This document shows positions 53,700-64,000 of a DNA stretch of 64,000 bases, in pieces. A program made the position numbers and the translations under genes. The stretch lies in NCBI RefSeq assembly GCF_000482465.1, contig NZ_KI519420.1, forward strand, positions 1,309,116-1,373,115, given 5' to 3'. The stretch comes from Runella limosa DSM 17973 (GTDB taxonomy: Bacteria > Bacteroidota > Bacteroidia > Cytophagales > Spirosomataceae). Each line of letters starts with the position of its first letter. Within the stretch, counting starts at the first letter, position 1. The notes beneath the pieces were generated by a model. That model did not search any database. It saw only the letters and a list, made by a program, of their open reading frames with translations, and had not been told where the DNA came from.

Positions 53700-54701
53700 A
53701 TGAAAATATCAATTTGTGCTTTTTTAGTACTCCTATTATGGAGTTCAGTGATTGCTTTTGGGCAAGACACCACCTTTGTTACCATTCGTAAGTTACCATC
53801 AAAGGTTACTCTTACGATGAATACAGACTCAATTTATCTCGGACAAAAAGCCACGTTAACCGCATCAGGTTGTGCTGGAACTGTAACATGGTCAACGGGA
53901 CAAACGGCAGCCTCCATTCAGGTGTCGCCAACTACTCAAACATTCTATAGCGCTTTTTGTACTTCAGCTTTTGGTTGTGTAGGAGTGAAAGATTCACTGA
54001 AAGTGCTAGTGAGAAAAGCCCTTGTACCCAAAGCCAGTCCTACGACAATTTGTGCAGGCGATTCCTCAGTTTTAGCTGTAGCAGGTTGTACAGGTGGAAC
54101 GTTGACATGGAATAATGGAGGTGTTGGAACGAGAATAGTCGTAAAACCCAACGTGACTACGCAATATTCTGTTACATGTACGCAAGGAACACTGGGGACG
54201 TCACAGCCTGTGTTAGTGACAGTAACTGTAAATGCCACGCCAACAGTTCCAGTTTTAACGGCTAATCCTCAAAACGTAAAAACGGGTGAAAGTGTAACAC
54301 TAGCTGCCACAGGTTGTAGCGGGACGATTACATGGGCGCATGGAAAAACGGGAGCTAACATTACAGAAACTCTGACAAAAACTACCGTATTTTCGGCATT
54401 TTGTACATCTACGCAAGGTTGTAAAAGCCCTACCGCCAGTGTCACTGCGGGGGTAGATTCTCCGATTCCGATTGTCAATGCAACGCCCAACGAACTTTGT
54501 GAAGGGCAAAGTCTGACTTTGAAAGTATCGGGTTGTTCGGCTACAGGTACGTACGAATGGCGAAATGCCAGCGACCAGCTTGTTAATAGTACTTCAACTT
54601 ATACCCTAACTGTAACGGGCAACCAAACGCTAAAAGTTGTTTGTAAAGATAGTGCAGGTACATCTCAACCCCGAATTGTAAGCCTTAAAGTAGCGAACTA
54701 A
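53700..54701 (+). CDS. Exported Ig-like repeat protein (surface cluster member 2)
   Basis: 333 aa. After a signal peptide ending near AFGQDT, four tandem repeats of about 75 residues follow, each with S/A-GCxGxxxW-x-x-G ('ASGCAGTVTWSTG', 'VAGCTGGTLTWNNG', 'ATGCSGTITWAHG', 'VSGCSATGTYEWRN') and a second Cys near the repeat end, presumably a disulfide. These are Ig-like modules common in Bacteroidota surface proteins. No sorting domain; the protein ends after a complete repeat. 74 bp after cluster member 1 and 67 bp before member 3. Confidence 0.7.
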   Translation: MKISICAFLVLLLWSSVIAFGQDTTFVTIRKLPSKVTLTMNTDSIYLGQKATLTASGCAGTVTWSTGQTAASIQVSPTTQTFYSAFCTSAFGCVGVKDSLKVLVRKALVPKASPTTICAGDSSVLAVAGCTGGTLTWNNGGVGTRIVVKPNVTTQYSVTCTQGTLGTSQPVLVTVTVNATPTVPVLTANPQNVKTGESVTLAATGCSGTITWAHGKTGANITETLTKTTVFSAFCTSTQGCKSPTASVTAGVDSPIPIVNATPNELCEGQSLTLKVSGCSATGTYEWRNASDQLVNSTSTYTLTVTGNQTLKVVCKDSAGTSQPRIVSLKVAN

Positions 54702-54768
54702 ACGCCCAAAAAGTGGGGAGTAATTGTTGCCGTAAATAAGCAAGTATTCCCCACAAAAACTTTACTAG

Positions 54769-57678
54769 ATGATTTCAAGAATTGTTTATTTAACGCTGTT
54801 GAGTCTGGGACTACTGTTGGTAATGTTGCAAAATTCCCAGGCGCAAGATTCTCTGTATGTAATTGTGGGTCAAACGCCCTCTGCGCCGTTGCTTTCAGCC
54901 AATAAAAACCCAGCTAATGTCAATGAAAAAGTGGTACTGGTGGCCAATGGTTGTACTGGACAAGTGGTTTGGTCTGACGCAACCATTGGCGCAAGTCGTA
55001 TCGTAGCTTTGGAACGAACCACAGAGTTTAGGGCGAGGTGTGTCACAGCCCAACGGTGTACCAGTTCAGAAAGTAAATTAGAGGTGCAGGTAAAACTTAC
55101 ACCCCCACAAATCGAAGGATTAAAAGAAGTCTGTGAGGGACAAAATGTCACATTGACTGCGCATGGGTGCCTGCAAGAAACGCGTTGGCAGGACGAGGGT
55201 GTTGGAGAAGTTCGGACATTTCGACCCTCTGTAACGACCACTTACTATGCAAAATGTATTCAGAATGGTTTGGTGTCAAATAATGCCAACATTTTGGTGA
55301 CAGTTAATTCTAAGCCAGCTCCACCTACAATAACAAAGAATGAACAGACGGCAGACAATGTAAATGAGATTTCATTACATGCCAATTGCAACGGTTCAAC
55401 TGTTAGGTGGGATAACGGCTCAACGCAACCCATTATCAATGTTATACCTGTTCTTCCAACCAACACGTATTCTGCAGTATGTATCTCACCCCAAGGATGC
55501 CAGAGTGAAAGCACCCGTTTTACCTTACCGTTACAAGTCAGTAAACCAGAATTAACGGTTTCTAATCAAAAGGTGTGTGCGGGTCAATCAGTTTCTTTAA
55601 TCGCCAGCAATTGCAATGGCACATATGTCTGGTCTTCGGGAGAAAGTACTGCAGTCATCAACCCAATAGTGAGTAATACCAGCCAGTTTTGGGTTAAATG
55701 TAAGACGAGCGCGGGGCTATCTGAACCCACATCTGTAACGATAGAAATTATCACAACGCCAACTTCTCCAGTGCTTACGGCACAGCCTAGTTCATTGTTA
55801 TTTGGACAATCAACTCAAATAACGGCATTTGGGTGTAATGGAATGGTAAAGTGGTCAAATCAAGCTACAGGTAGTACCTTACATGTAACACCTAATGGAA
55901 CCAGTACGTATGAAGCCTATTGTGAAACACAAACGGGGTGTCGAAGCGCTACATCCAGTGTTGTTGTGACGGTTTATCCATCTACTACGAGACTGATAGC
56001 AGCGCCAACGGCCATTTGTGCAGGTGAAAAAACCAGTTTAAAAGCCATTGGCTGCAAAGGAACGGTAACTTGGTCGTTTGGCTATAAGGGAGATAGCGTG
56101 CAAGTTGTTCCAACGCGGACAACCACCTACTTTGCCGTATGCCAAACGGGCGAGGTGAAAGATACGAATGCCGTAGAAGTCTTGGTTTACCCTTTGCCAA
56201 ATGAACCAACGCTAACGGCAAACAAGACGCAACTTCAAAGCGGAGAGTTAGTGGTGTTAAATTCACAAGGTTGTAGTTACCGAACAATATGGGACACAGG
56301 CATTGTAGGTGAGAAAATACAACTATTTCCTCAAATTTCGACGGAATATGCGGCTTATTGCCAGAGCGAAAAGGGTTGTATGGGAAAAATGGCGCGTATC
56401 AAAATCCAAGTGAATGCCGCTATTTTGACTTTAACAGCCAATCGCCCCAAAATATGCCAGGGTGAAACATCTACTCTTGTCGCAGATGGCTGCCAAAATG
56501 GAACACTAACATGGGAGCAATTTCCTAACCAAAGGAGCAATTCTTTGGTGGTTCAACCAATCGTAACCACTATTTACAAAGCAAAATGTGAAACACTTTC
56601 AGGAGTATCGGAAGCAACAATTACATTGACAGTAAATCCAAAAACAAAACTCTTGGTTTCAAATATTGAGTTATGTGAAAATGCTACAATTGATTTGCGA
56701 AAGCAAGTTTTGAATGCGAACTCTTTTGGTAATTTACTATTTAGAAAGAGCACTCCAAGTTCAGTTAATGTTTCTTATATTCAGACGCTTACTCAAAGTG
56801 GTACGTATTATGTAATTGGCACCAATCCTAATTCATGCCTTGACACTGCCCAAATTGCACTTATTGTTAACCCTAAACCAGCCATCCCTTCAGTAAATGC
56901 CCCTTTAGACTCTGTGATGGCAGGAAGTAGTTATTTTTTACAGGGGAAGGGTTGTGAAAATGGAACGATACATTGGTGGGTAAATGATAAAAAGGAGACA
57001 GGGGGAAAAATCAGTCTCGTGGCCGAACAAAATACCCGCATAAAGGTCATTTGTGTAAGTTCGAAGGGTGGATGTGCCAGTGATACGAATTTCTTGTCAA
57101 TACCTGTCAAACACGGGGTTCCTGCACTTGCCATTTTATCTTCAAAAGCTTGTGAAGGAGGAACGGTATCACTTGAGGTAAAAGGATGTGCTCAAGGTTT
57201 GTTGGTAGGTACACCCAATGATTTTCGTATTTTGCCCATCACTTTTTCGCTATCAGTACCATTAAATAGGGATTCAATCTTCTACAATGGTACCTGGATA
57301 GGTACCAAGCTCAAACGAGGAGATTCCCTTTTTGTCGTCTTACCTGCCTACTGTTACACAGGTAATATCAATTCTACATTCAAAAGTAATCCTCGTCGCC
57401 TTGAAATCCCCATCCAATTTGTATCACTAACTGATTTGTATTTTTATCCTAATCCTGCGTCGGGTAAAATTCGTATCAAGGGGCGAGATTGTGTCAATGG
57501 ACTACGTCTCAAGGTATGGGATTTGGTAGGGCGTCTATTAATGGATGATTATGGCACCAACGTTGACAATGAGATTGAACTGGATGTTTCTACGTTGCCT
57601 TCAGGGGAATACCTTTTGGAAATACAAACAGCATCGGGAGAAAGTAATGTCAGTAGGTTATTGAAACACAGTAAGTAA
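54769..57678 (+). CDS. Exported Ig-like repeat protein with T9SS sorting domain (surface cluster member 3)
   Basis: 969 aa: signal peptide, about ten Ig-like repeats of the GCxGxxxW type, then a type A T9SS C-terminal domain from about residue 887 ('LYFYPNPASGKIRIKG', 'LKVWDLVGRLL', 'STLPSGEYLLEIQTASG', ending RLLKHSK). The repeats match those of the two preceding genes; this one is a surface-anchored or secreted T9SS substrate. Probably an adhesin or surface filament component. The PorV-like gene follows 51 bp later, linking the cluster to T9SS export. Confidence 0.8.
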   Translation: MISRIVYLTLLSLGLLLVMLQNSQAQDSLYVIVGQTPSAPLLSANKNPANVNEKVVLVANGCTGQVVWSDATIGASRIVALERTTEFRARCVTAQRCTSSESKLEVQVKLTPPQIEGLKEVCEGQNVTLTAHGCLQETRWQDEGVGEVRTFRPSVTTTYYAKCIQNGLVSNNANILVTVNSKPAPPTITKNEQTADNVNEISLHANCNGSTVRWDNGSTQPIINVIPVLPTNTYSAVCISPQGCQSESTRFTLPLQVSKPELTVSNQKVCAGQSVSLIASNCNGTYVWSSGESTAVINPIVSNTSQFWVKCKTSAGLSEPTSVTIEIITTPTSPVLTAQPSSLLFGQSTQITAFGCNGMVKWSNQATGSTLHVTPNGTSTYEAYCETQTGCRSATSSVVVTVYPSTTRLIAAPTAICAGEKTSLKAIGCKGTVTWSFGYKGDSVQVVPTRTTTYFAVCQTGEVKDTNAVEVLVYPLPNEPTLTANKTQLQSGELVVLNSQGCSYRTIWDTGIVGEKIQLFPQISTEYAAYCQSEKGCMGKMARIKIQVNAAILTLTANRPKICQGETSTLVADGCQNGTLTWEQFPNQRSNSLVVQPIVTTIYKAKCETLSGVSEATITLTVNPKTKLLVSNIELCENATIDLRKQVLNANSFGNLLFRKSTPSSVNVSYIQTLTQSGTYYVIGTNPNSCLDTAQIALIVNPKPAIPSVNAPLDSVMAGSSYFLQGKGCENGTIHWWVNDKKETGGKISLVAEQNTRIKVICVSSKGGCASDTNFLSIPVKHGVPALAILSSKACEGGTVSLEVKGCAQGLLVGTPNDFRILPITFSLSVPLNRDSIFYNGTWIGTKLKRGDSLFVVLPAYCYTGNINSTFKSNPRRLEIPIQFVSLTDLYFYPNPASGKIRIKGRDCVNGLRLKVWDLVGRLLMDDYGTNVDNEIELDVSTLPSGEYLLEIQTASGESNVSRLLKHSK

Positions 57679-57729
57679 AGGCGTAATAACCAGTTAGCGA
57701 GCTATAGTAAAACCACGAAAAATAACACA

Positions 57730-58899
57730 ATGAATACTTGGAACATCAACAAATTCCTGTTTGGAGTCGGCATCACGTTACAGAGTATTTGCCAGGCTCA
57801 AATTAATACACAACGTATCCCAGTGTCAGCCCTTGAATATCTTTATATTGTCCCCGATGCACGTCACGGAAGCATGGGCGCTGGGGCAGCTTCTTCTCCA
57901 TCTGCGTATAGTACGGCTACTAACGTAGCCGTGCCAGCATTTTGTCAAGATTTTCAGGCATTTAGTTTGAATTATACCCCTTGGAATATTGACTTAGTCA
58001 AAGATATGCGAATGCTACATTTTAATGCTTACGGGCGTACGGATGAAAATGGGCGTTGGAATATTTCTTTGAGTCATTTTAACTATGGTAAAGCTGAGTT
58101 GAGGGATGATTTTGGCAATTATCAGGGAGAAATTAGCTCTTACGATATGAATGTGCGACTTGCCCACGCGCGTAAGTTGACCCAAAATCTATCAGTTGGT
58201 GTTGGTTTACGTAGCTTTTATTCTAACCTATTCGGCAAAATGGTGTGGGAGGGATTTCAATTACGGCCTGTTTTTGGGGTGAATGCAGACCTAGGGGTTT
58301 ATTGGCGCCAAGAGCGTAGTGAAGAGCGAGGCTGGTTTTTAGATTGGGGGATTAGTATTCACCATTTGGGGGGGCGAATCAGCTACGGAGATGATAAGCG
58401 GTTGAATTTTCAGCCTACTTTATTTCGGGCAGGAGTAGCTCTTTCACACCCTATTGATAAAGAGGAGGGCAGGGAAGTACAGTTTTATTTGGATGCACTC
58501 AAACAACTCGTACCAACGCCGCCCGTGTATGGACTTGACGGTAAGCTTGAGCGCGGAAATGACCCGACGAAGCAATCGGGAGTTGGGACAATTTTTACGA
58601 GTTGGGCAGATGCTCCTGATGGGGTTAAAGAGGAGGTTCAAGAAATTTGGTGGACCATGGGAGGGCATTACCAACATAATTCAACTTTGGCACTCCGCCT
58701 AAATTATTTTACCGATCACCGCAACAAAGGAAATCGCCACTTACTGACCTTAGGATTGGGTTTGATGAATCTTAACGGGAACAAAAGTGCATTGAAGCTA
58801 GACTTAGATGCTTCATACACTTTATCCGTAAAAGGGTATAACCCATTAAACCATTCATTTCAAATAGGCTTATTAGTGAAACGTCAACCAGATGAATAA
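57730..58899 (+). CDS. PorV-like T9SS outer-membrane protein
   Basis: 389 aa with a signal peptide ending near CQAQIN, then the PorV (LptO) pattern: 'LEYLYIVPDARHGSMGAGAA', 'FSLNYTPWNIDLVKDMRMLHF', an amphipathic beta-barrel rhythm and a C-terminal strand. PorV proteins are about 380-400 aa barrels that shuttle T9SS cargo from the translocon to the attachment complex. A second, plasmid-encoded copy next to T9SS substrates suggests a dedicated shuttle for this cluster. It overlaps the next gene by 8 bp. Family assignment is strong; whether it functions with the chromosomal T9SS is inference. Confidence 0.75.
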   Translation: MNTWNINKFLFGVGITLQSICQAQINTQRIPVSALEYLYIVPDARHGSMGAGAASSPSAYSTATNVAVPAFCQDFQAFSLNYTPWNIDLVKDMRMLHFNAYGRTDENGRWNISLSHFNYGKAELRDDFGNYQGEISSYDMNVRLAHARKLTQNLSVGVGLRSFYSNLFGKMVWEGFQLRPVFGVNADLGVYWRQERSEERGWFLDWGISIHHLGGRISYGDDKRLNFQPTLFRAGVALSHPIDKEEGREVQFYLDALKQLVPTPPVYGLDGKLERGNDPTKQSGVGTIFTSWADAPDGVKEEVQEIWWTMGGHYQHNSTLALRLNYFTDHRNKGNRHLLTLGLGLMNLNGNKSALKLDLDASYTLSVKGYNPLNHSFQIGLLVKRQPDE

Positions 58900-59350
58900 C
58901 ACGGATATAGACTTTTTTGAACTCTATTTAACGGATTTTTTGCAATCGGATTTCCCTGAGTTGTTGCGAAAATTGAGTTTATCAGAAATAAAAACCCTCT
59001 TGACCGTGCGGGCGTCAAATGCAACTACGGCGTTTGAAAATGCCCGAAGAGAGGGCTTAACGGTAATGGCTGCCCAAGAAGTAGCTATTCACTCACTGGT
59101 GCAGGGTCTTGACTTTTCAATATATAACTTTCTGCACGATACGTTAGAAAAAGAGTTTAAACAGATTTTTGAAACCCTGACTCAACAGCAGCGTCTGGTT
59201 CCCGTTTTATTGTCTTTTTGTGCCCCTTTGAATGATTTTATTCTTCAGTACGAAATAGATGATACGCCTACTAAACAAATTAGGTACAGTTTGATTGTGA
59301 ACGCAATAAGTCAAGCATTGGCTAAAGCGGTTGGAGACTTTGACAGCTAA
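58892..59350 (+). CDS. DUF1896 protein
   Basis: 152 aa. The DUF1896 pattern is visible: 'FFELYLTDFLQSDFPELL', 'FENARREGLTVMAAQEVAI', 'GLDFSIYNFLHDTLEKEF' and a helical C-terminus. DUF1896 genes accompany the large N6-methylase/helicase genes of Bacteroides conjugative elements, as here. Function unknown; the pairing is conserved. It overlaps the PorV-like gene by 8 bp and precedes the helicase by 9 bp. Confidence 0.7.
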   Translation: MNNTDIDFFELYLTDFLQSDFPELLRKLSLSEIKTLLTVRASNATTAFENARREGLTVMAAQEVAIHSLVQGLDFSIYNFLHDTLEKEFKQIFETLTQQQRLVPVLLSFCAPLNDFILQYEIDDTPTKQIRYSLIVNAISQALAKAVGDFDS

Positions 59351-59359
59351 AAAATAAAG

Positions 59360-62300
59360 ATGGCGTTTAATCCTAAACAACACTTGGTAACCAATACCGA
59401 GGCGATAGCTCTTGCGTTACAATTGCAAAAAGAAGGAGCCCGTCCAACGTCGGAGCAAGCCGATTTAATTCGTCAATATGCAGGATTTGGTGGAATAAAA
59501 GCGATTTTACTGCCATTGGAAGATGATAATGCCTGGCAAACTAAATCAGATATTGAACTGCGCCCATACTTACAAACTCTACGGGAAACAATAGAAAATG
59601 GAGTAGGCGATCAACGAGTCGAAGAGTACTGGCAAAGCCTCAAAAATAGTGTTTTGACGAGTTTTTATACTCCTCCAGCAGTGATTGAAGCGCTGGGAGA
59701 AGCTATCCAACAAACGGGGTGTGAAGTGAATAACTTTTTAGACCCTTCGGCGGGGTTAGGACAATTTTCGGAAGGGTTTCAGCAAAAAGGTTTATCCCTC
59801 CCTAATTCCCTTTTGATTGAAAAAGACCTGCTGACGGCTACGCTGTTAGAAACGCTTCATGGCAAAAACCAAGTTAAACAGCAAGGCTTTGAAGACATCA
59901 GCAGTCGCTACCTCAACTCGTTCGATTTAGTTGCCTCCAACATTCCTTTTGGAGATGTAGCGGTATGGGATGTAACTTTTGCCAACAGTAAAGACAAAAC
60001 CACACGTCAGGCTTGTCGAAGTTTGCACAGCTATTTTTTTGCCAAAGCAGTGGACGTGGTCAAAGAGGGTGGGGTAGTGGCCTTCTTGACGACTGATGCT
60101 TTGATGAATAGCCCAAGTAATGAGCCGATTAGGCAGTATTTGATGCGGAATACAAATCTGGTAAGTTCAGTTCGTTTACCACACAATTTGTTTACTGATT
60201 TTGCAGGTACAAGTGTTGGCAGTGATTTGATTATCCTCCAAAAAGATACCCAAAAAACAAACCTTAGCCCCCGTGAGCGGCTCTTTATCCAAAGTCCACG
60301 GGGAGCGTATCCGAACAACCGCTATTACGAAAACTTGGGGCGTATTGTCCATACCCAGCTTCAATTTGATACTGACCAGTATGGTAAACCCGCCCAGATT
60401 TTTATCCATAAAGGTGGAAGCGAAGCTATTGGTCAAGAATTGAAACGAATGCTAGACGAGGATTTGGGTCAATACCTCAAATTAATTATACCAACTGAAA
60501 AAGCGCGGGTTGTCACTAGTAAAGCCCCACCTACGCCTCAACTTGACCTTTTTGCGACGCTTCAACCAACGTTAGTGATTGAATCTCAGTTTTTTGAAGG
60601 CATAAAATACGCTCACTTAAAAGAAGGTTCGTTGGTAGAACAAAACGGGCTTGTGGGCAAGGTGTACGAGTTGGCTGAAGCAAACCCTTTTTTTCGTCCT
60701 TTGGAAATCTCGCAGACCCAACAGGCAAAAGCGAAAAGCCTCATTCAACTTCGAGATAACTACCATCTGCTTTATAACTTTGAACAGGAATTTCAAGCAG
60801 AAAATGCAAGTTTAAGGCAATTACTCAACGAATCGTATGACCAGTTCATCGCCAATTATGGTGAATTGAATCGCAAAGAAAACGTAGGAACCGTCCTGCT
60901 CGACCCACAAGGGAAAGAGCTGTTGGCTTTGGAGCGGGTCAAAGAAGGACAGTTTATTAAAGCTGATATTTTTGAACAACCTGTAGCATTTTCCCAAAAA
61001 CAAAAAATAGAAACAGCCGAAGATGCCCTACTTGCGTCGTTGAATTGGTTGGGGAAAGTCAATCTTGAATACATGCAAGAAGTAAGTGGTTTAAGCGACG
61101 AAAAGTTGCTGAATCAGTTACAAGATCGCCTGCTTTTTGACCCGATTCAAGACGAATACAAAACCCGAGAGATGTTGCTCTCGGGCAATGTTTTTGAAAA
61201 ATTGAGGACGATTGAAGAATACCTTGAACAAAATACGACGGAGCGGCGTCAGGTACAGATAGAAAAAACGTTGGAAGCGCTACGTGAAAGCCAGCCAGAA
61301 AAAGTACCATTTGAATTGTTAGAATTTAATTTTGGCGAACGTTGGATTCCGACGCCAGTATATCAAGATTATTTGAGTCATTTGTTCGACTTACCCATTC
61401 GGATTCAGTACACCCAATCTACGGATACTTTTACGGTGAGAGCCTTGCGAAGTACCCAAAGTAACGCAAAAATTACCACTGAGTTTGCCGTAAATGCCCA
61501 AACCCGCACCTACGATGGCCTAGATTTAGCTGAATATGCGTTGCTGAATACCAATCCTCACATTACCAAAAAGTTGTGGGAAAATGGTCAGGAAATGACG
61601 GTCAAAGACCAGGAAAAAACGCAATTGGCGGCCAGTAAAATTGAACAAATTCGTACTCAGTTTCCTGTTTGGCTAAACGAGCAGTCAAAAGACCTTAAAA
61701 CAGAGATCGAACAACGTTATAATCAATTGTTCAACTGCTATGTCAAACCTCAGTACAATGGTCAGCATCAACAATTTCCGCACCTCAATTACAAAAACTT
61801 GGGGATAACGAGTTTATACCAAAGCCAAAAAGATGCCGTGTGGATGTTGCTTCAAAATGAGGGAGGCGTAGCTGACCACGAAGTAGGTTCGGGTAAAACC
61901 CTGATTATGTGCGTTGCTGCCTATGAAATGAAACGATTGGGAATTGTCAATAAACCCATGATTATTGGACTCAAAGCCAATGTTCACCAGATTGCGGAAA
62001 CCTTTCAGTCGGCCTACCCAGAAGCGAAGCTGCTATATCCCCAAGCCAGTGATTTTAGTCCCGAAAACCGTGTCAAACTATTTAATGACATCAAAAATAA
62101 CCATTGGGATTGTCTCATTCTGACCCACGACCAATTTGGGAAAATTCCTCAGTCGTACCAAATCCAGCAAAAGACGGTTCAAGCGGAATTGAACAACGTA
62201 GAATTGGATTTGGAAGTAATGCGTCGCCAGAACAACGAAGTATCCAAGGCTGCTTTGAAAGGACTCGAAAAGCGCAAAGCAAACCTGACGGTTGAGATGG

Positions 62301-64000
62301 CTCGTATTAACCACCAACTCAAAGAAAAAAGAGACGATGTTCCTGATTTTCAGCAAATGGGCATTGATCACCTGTTTATTGACGAAAGTCACCGCTTCAA
62401 AAACCTGATGTTTACCACCCGCCATAACCGAGTGGCGGGTTTGGGCAACCAAGAAGGCAGTCAAAAGGCCATTAATTTGCTGTATGCGATTAGAACGATG
62501 CAGCAACGAAAAGACAAAGACCTATGCGCCACTTTTTTATCAGGGACAACCATCAGTAATTCATTAACCGAATTGTACCTGATTTTCAAGTACCTCCGCC
62601 CCAAAGAACTCCAAAAGCAGAATATCGTCAACTTTGACGCTTGGGCCGCAGTGTATGCCAAGAAAACCACAGATTTTGAGTTTTCGGTAACCAATAACCT
62701 GATTCAGAAAGAACGCTTTCGATATTTTATCAAAGTACCTGAGTTGGCCATGTTTTACAATCAGATTACCGATTTCAGAACGGCCGACATGATTGGGATA
62801 GAACGACCTACGTTAAATCAAAAACTGGTTCATGTGTCGCCCACGCCTCAGCAAGAAGATTTTATTGAGAAATTAATGAAATTTGCCGAAACGGGCGATG
62901 CGGCTTTGCTCGGTCGTCCCAAACTAAGCGAAGGAGAAGAGGCGGCTAAGATGCTAATTGCAACTAATTATGCCAAGAAAATGGCCTTGGACATGCGTTT
63001 ACTCAACCCAAATTATGACGACCATCCCAACAATAAAGTAAGTCAATGTGCCAAAAAACTGGCCGAACACTATCAGCAAACCCAGCTCCACAAAGGGACA
63101 CAGTTGGTTTTCTCGGATTTGGGAACATACAAACCTCAGCAATGGAATGTTTACAGTGAATTGAAACGAAAACTGGTAGAAGAGTACCTGATTCCGCCTA
63201 GTGAAATCAGGTTTATCCAAGAATGTAAAAATGAAGCGCAAAGAACCAAGCTCTTTGCCGATACGAATGCGGGGAAGGTAAGAATTCTGTTAGGTTCGAC
63301 CGAAATGCTGGGAACGGGGGTAAATGTACAGCAACGAATTGTGGCCTTACACCACTTGGATATTCCTTGGAAACCCTCCGAATTAGACCAACGTATAGGG
63401 AGAGGAGTTCGTAAAGGAAATGAGATTGCAAAATTATACGGTAATCAGGTTCACAACTATGTGTATGCCGTCGAAAAGACCTTGGACAACTACAAATTCA
63501 ACCTATTGCAGAACAAATCGTTGTTCATCAGTCAAATCAAAAACTCTAACCTAGCCACCCGACGAATTGATGAAGGTAGTTTGGACGAGAAAAATGGCAT
63601 GAATTTTAGCGAATACATCGCTATTTTGTCGGGGAACACCGATTTATTGGAAAAAGCAAAGATTGAGAAACGACTAGGGAGATTAGAATCCGATTTGTTG
63701 ATTTACAACAAGGATGTTGTACAAGCCAAGCAGCGTTTAGAAGGAAAACAACAGCAGGTGGGCAAAGGAGAAATACAATTACAAAAAGTGGAAGCTGACC
63801 AAGCGCATCTTAAAAGAAGAAACGTTTACGACGAAAATGGAAAGTTGCAAGGACAGCTCGTTATCCCCGATTTGGATAGTAAAGACCCCAAAGAAATCGG
63901 TAAAAAACTCATCATTATTGACAAAAATAATCGCAACTCCGAACCGAAAGTAGTAGGAACGTTGCACGGCTTTACGTTGGAAGTAACGACGGTTACCCAT
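59360..64000 (+). CDS. Very large N6-adenine methylase / SNF2-type helicase (partial at the window end)
   Basis: The frame from ATG 59360 stays open to the window end: 1547 residues visible. An N-terminal '[11 protein letters not shown]' (about 40-50) and the methylase catalytic motif SNIPFGD (NIPF at 194-197, an NPPY variant) are followed by Walker A EVGSGKTL (841-848), motif II DESH (1008-1011) and motif [12 protein letters not shown] (from 1344), giving a complete SF2 helicase after a DNA methylase. Proteins of this type (about 1800-2000 aa) are carried by Bacteroides conjugative elements, probably modifying and unwinding incoming DNA for protection from restriction. The 3' end lies outside the window. 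Confidence 0.85.
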   Translation, partial: MAFNPKQHLVTNTEAIALALQLQKEGARPTSEQADLIRQYAGFGGIKAILLPLEDDNAWQTKSDIELRPYLQTLRETIENGVGDQRVEEYWQSLKNSVLTSFYTPPAVIEALGEAIQQTGCEVNNFLDPSAGLGQFSEGFQQKGLSLPNSLLIEKDLLTATLLETLHGKNQVKQQGFEDISSRYLNSFDLVASNIPFGDVAVWDVTFANSKDKTTRQACRSLHSYFFAKAVDVVKEGGVVAFLTTDALMNSPSNEPIRQYLMRNTNLVSSVRLPHNLFTDFAGTSVGSDLIILQKDTQKTNLSPRERLFIQSPRGAYPNNRYYENLGRIVHTQLQFDTDQYGKPAQIFIHKGGSEAIGQELKRMLDEDLGQYLKLIIPTEKARVVTSKAPPTPQLDLFATLQPTLVIESQFFEGIKYAHLKEGSLVEQNGLVGKVYELAEANPFFRPLEISQTQQAKAKSLIQLRDNYHLLYNFEQEFQAENASLRQLLNESYDQFIANYGELNRKENVGTVLLDPQGKELLALERVKEGQFIKADIFEQPVAFSQKQKIETAEDALLASLNWLGKVNLEYMQEVSGLSDEKLLNQLQDRLLFDPIQDEYKTREMLLSGNVFEKLRTIEEYLEQNTTERRQVQIEKTLEALRESQPEKVPFELLEFNFGERWIPTPVYQDYLSHLFDLPIRIQYTQSTDTFTVRALRSTQSNAKITTEFAVNAQTRTYDGLDLAEYALLNTNPHITKKLWENGQEMTVKDQEKTQLAASKIEQIRTQFPVWLNEQSKDLKTEIEQRYNQLFNCYVKPQYNGQHQQFPHLNYKNLGITSLYQSQKDAVWMLLQNEGGVADHEVGSGKTLIMCVAAYEMKRLGIVNKPMIIGLKANVHQIAETFQSAYPEAKLLYPQASDFSPENRVKLFNDIKNNHWDCLILTHDQFGKIPQSYQIQQKTVQAELNNVELDLEVMRRQNNEVSKAALKGLEKRKANLTVEMARINHQLKEKRDDVPDFQQMGIDHLFIDESHRFKNLMFTTRHNRVAGLGNQEGSQKAINLLYAIRTMQQRKDKDLCATFLSGTTISNSLTELYLIFKYLRPKELQKQNIVNFDAWAAVYAKKTTDFEFSVTNNLIQKERFRYFIKVPELAMFYNQITDFRTADMIGIERPTLNQKLVHVSPTPQQEDFIEKLMKFAETGDAALLGRPKLSEGEEAAKMLIATNYAKKMALDMRLLNPNYDDHPNNKVSQCAKKLAEHYQQTQLHKGTQLVFSDLGTYKPQQWNVYSELKRKLVEEYLIPPSEIRFIQECKNEAQRTKLFADTNAGKVRILLGSTEMLGTGVNVQQRIVALHHLDIPWKPSELDQRIGRGVRKGNEIAKLYGNQVHNYVYAVEKTLDNYKFNLLQNKSLFISQIKNSNLATRRIDEGSLDEKNGMNFSEYIAILSGNTDLLEKAKIEKRLGRLESDLLIYNKDVVQAKQRLEGKQQQVGKGEIQLQKVEADQAHLKRRNVYDENGKLQGQLVIPDLDSKDPKEIGKKLIIIDKNNRNSEPKVVGTLHGFTLEVTTVTH

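Noticed and set aside
62078-62506. 142-aa minus-strand frame
   Set aside because: Lies opposite the helicase motif II region, which is clearly coding on the plus strand.
1-64000. tRNA or rRNA genes
   Set aside because: No cloverleaf-like or rRNA-like sequence was noticed on either strand, but this was a reading by eye only.

Overview
The window looks like most of a conjugative plasmid (or a plasmid-like integrative element) from the phylum Bacteroidota, probably a Cytophagales-type bacterium. This rests on Bacteroides-type transfer genes (DUF4134/DUF4133 proteins, then TraG, TraJ, TraK, TraM, TraN, TraO and TraQ types), type IX secretion (T9SS) C-terminal sorting domains, a PorV-like protein, and -7 promoter elements of the form TAnnTTTG. 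The genus cannot be read from the sequence. A Rep_3-type initiator beside a 21-bp iteron array, a parAB pair, a MOBP-type relaxase and a coupling protein argue for a self-replicating, self-transmissible plasmid.

Layout. (1) 1-2.6 kb, minus strand: a small DNA-processing module (RecE-like PD-(D/E)XK exonuclease, DUF932 protein, unknown 219-aa protein) after the first 17 codons of a gene leaving the window. (2) 2.85-3.74 kb: an Rpn/PDDEXK_2 nuclease gene. (3) 3.99-7.2 kb, minus strand: parB, parA, relaxase and relaxase accessory protein, with an oriT candidate at 7.2-7.38 kb. (4) 7.38-19.8 kb, plus strand: the mating-pair-formation operon, many genes overlapping by 1-4 bp. (5) 20.3-42.6 kb: cargo of exported proteins. 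It includes a 1571-aa secreted protein with a nuclease-like C-terminus followed by a likely immunity gene, three large uncharacterised exported proteins, and a 1357-aa hydrolase with PA14, carbohydrate-binding and T9SS domains. (6) 42.7-44.7 kb: origin and repB. (7) 44.75-51.1 kb, minus strand: TOPRIM primase-like protein, three small genes (one apparently frameshifted) and the TraG/VirD4 coupling protein. (8) 51.2-58.9 kb: three exported proteins built from the same Cys/Trp-rich Ig-like repeat, the last with a T9SS sorting domain, then a PorV-like outer-membrane protein. (9) 58.9 kb to the end: a DUF1896 protein and a very large N6-methylase/helicase that runs off the window.

How it fits together. 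Relaxase, accessory protein, coupling protein and the VirB-like set would move the element. RepB/iterons and ParAB would maintain it. The methylase-helicase, primase and exonuclease modules probably serve DNA processing or defence evasion after transfer. Roughly half of the window is cargo aimed at the cell surface or exterior. The two most notable pieces are the secreted toxin/immunity-like pair inside the 20-42 kb block and the Ig-repeat cluster carrying its own PorV-like T9SS factor.
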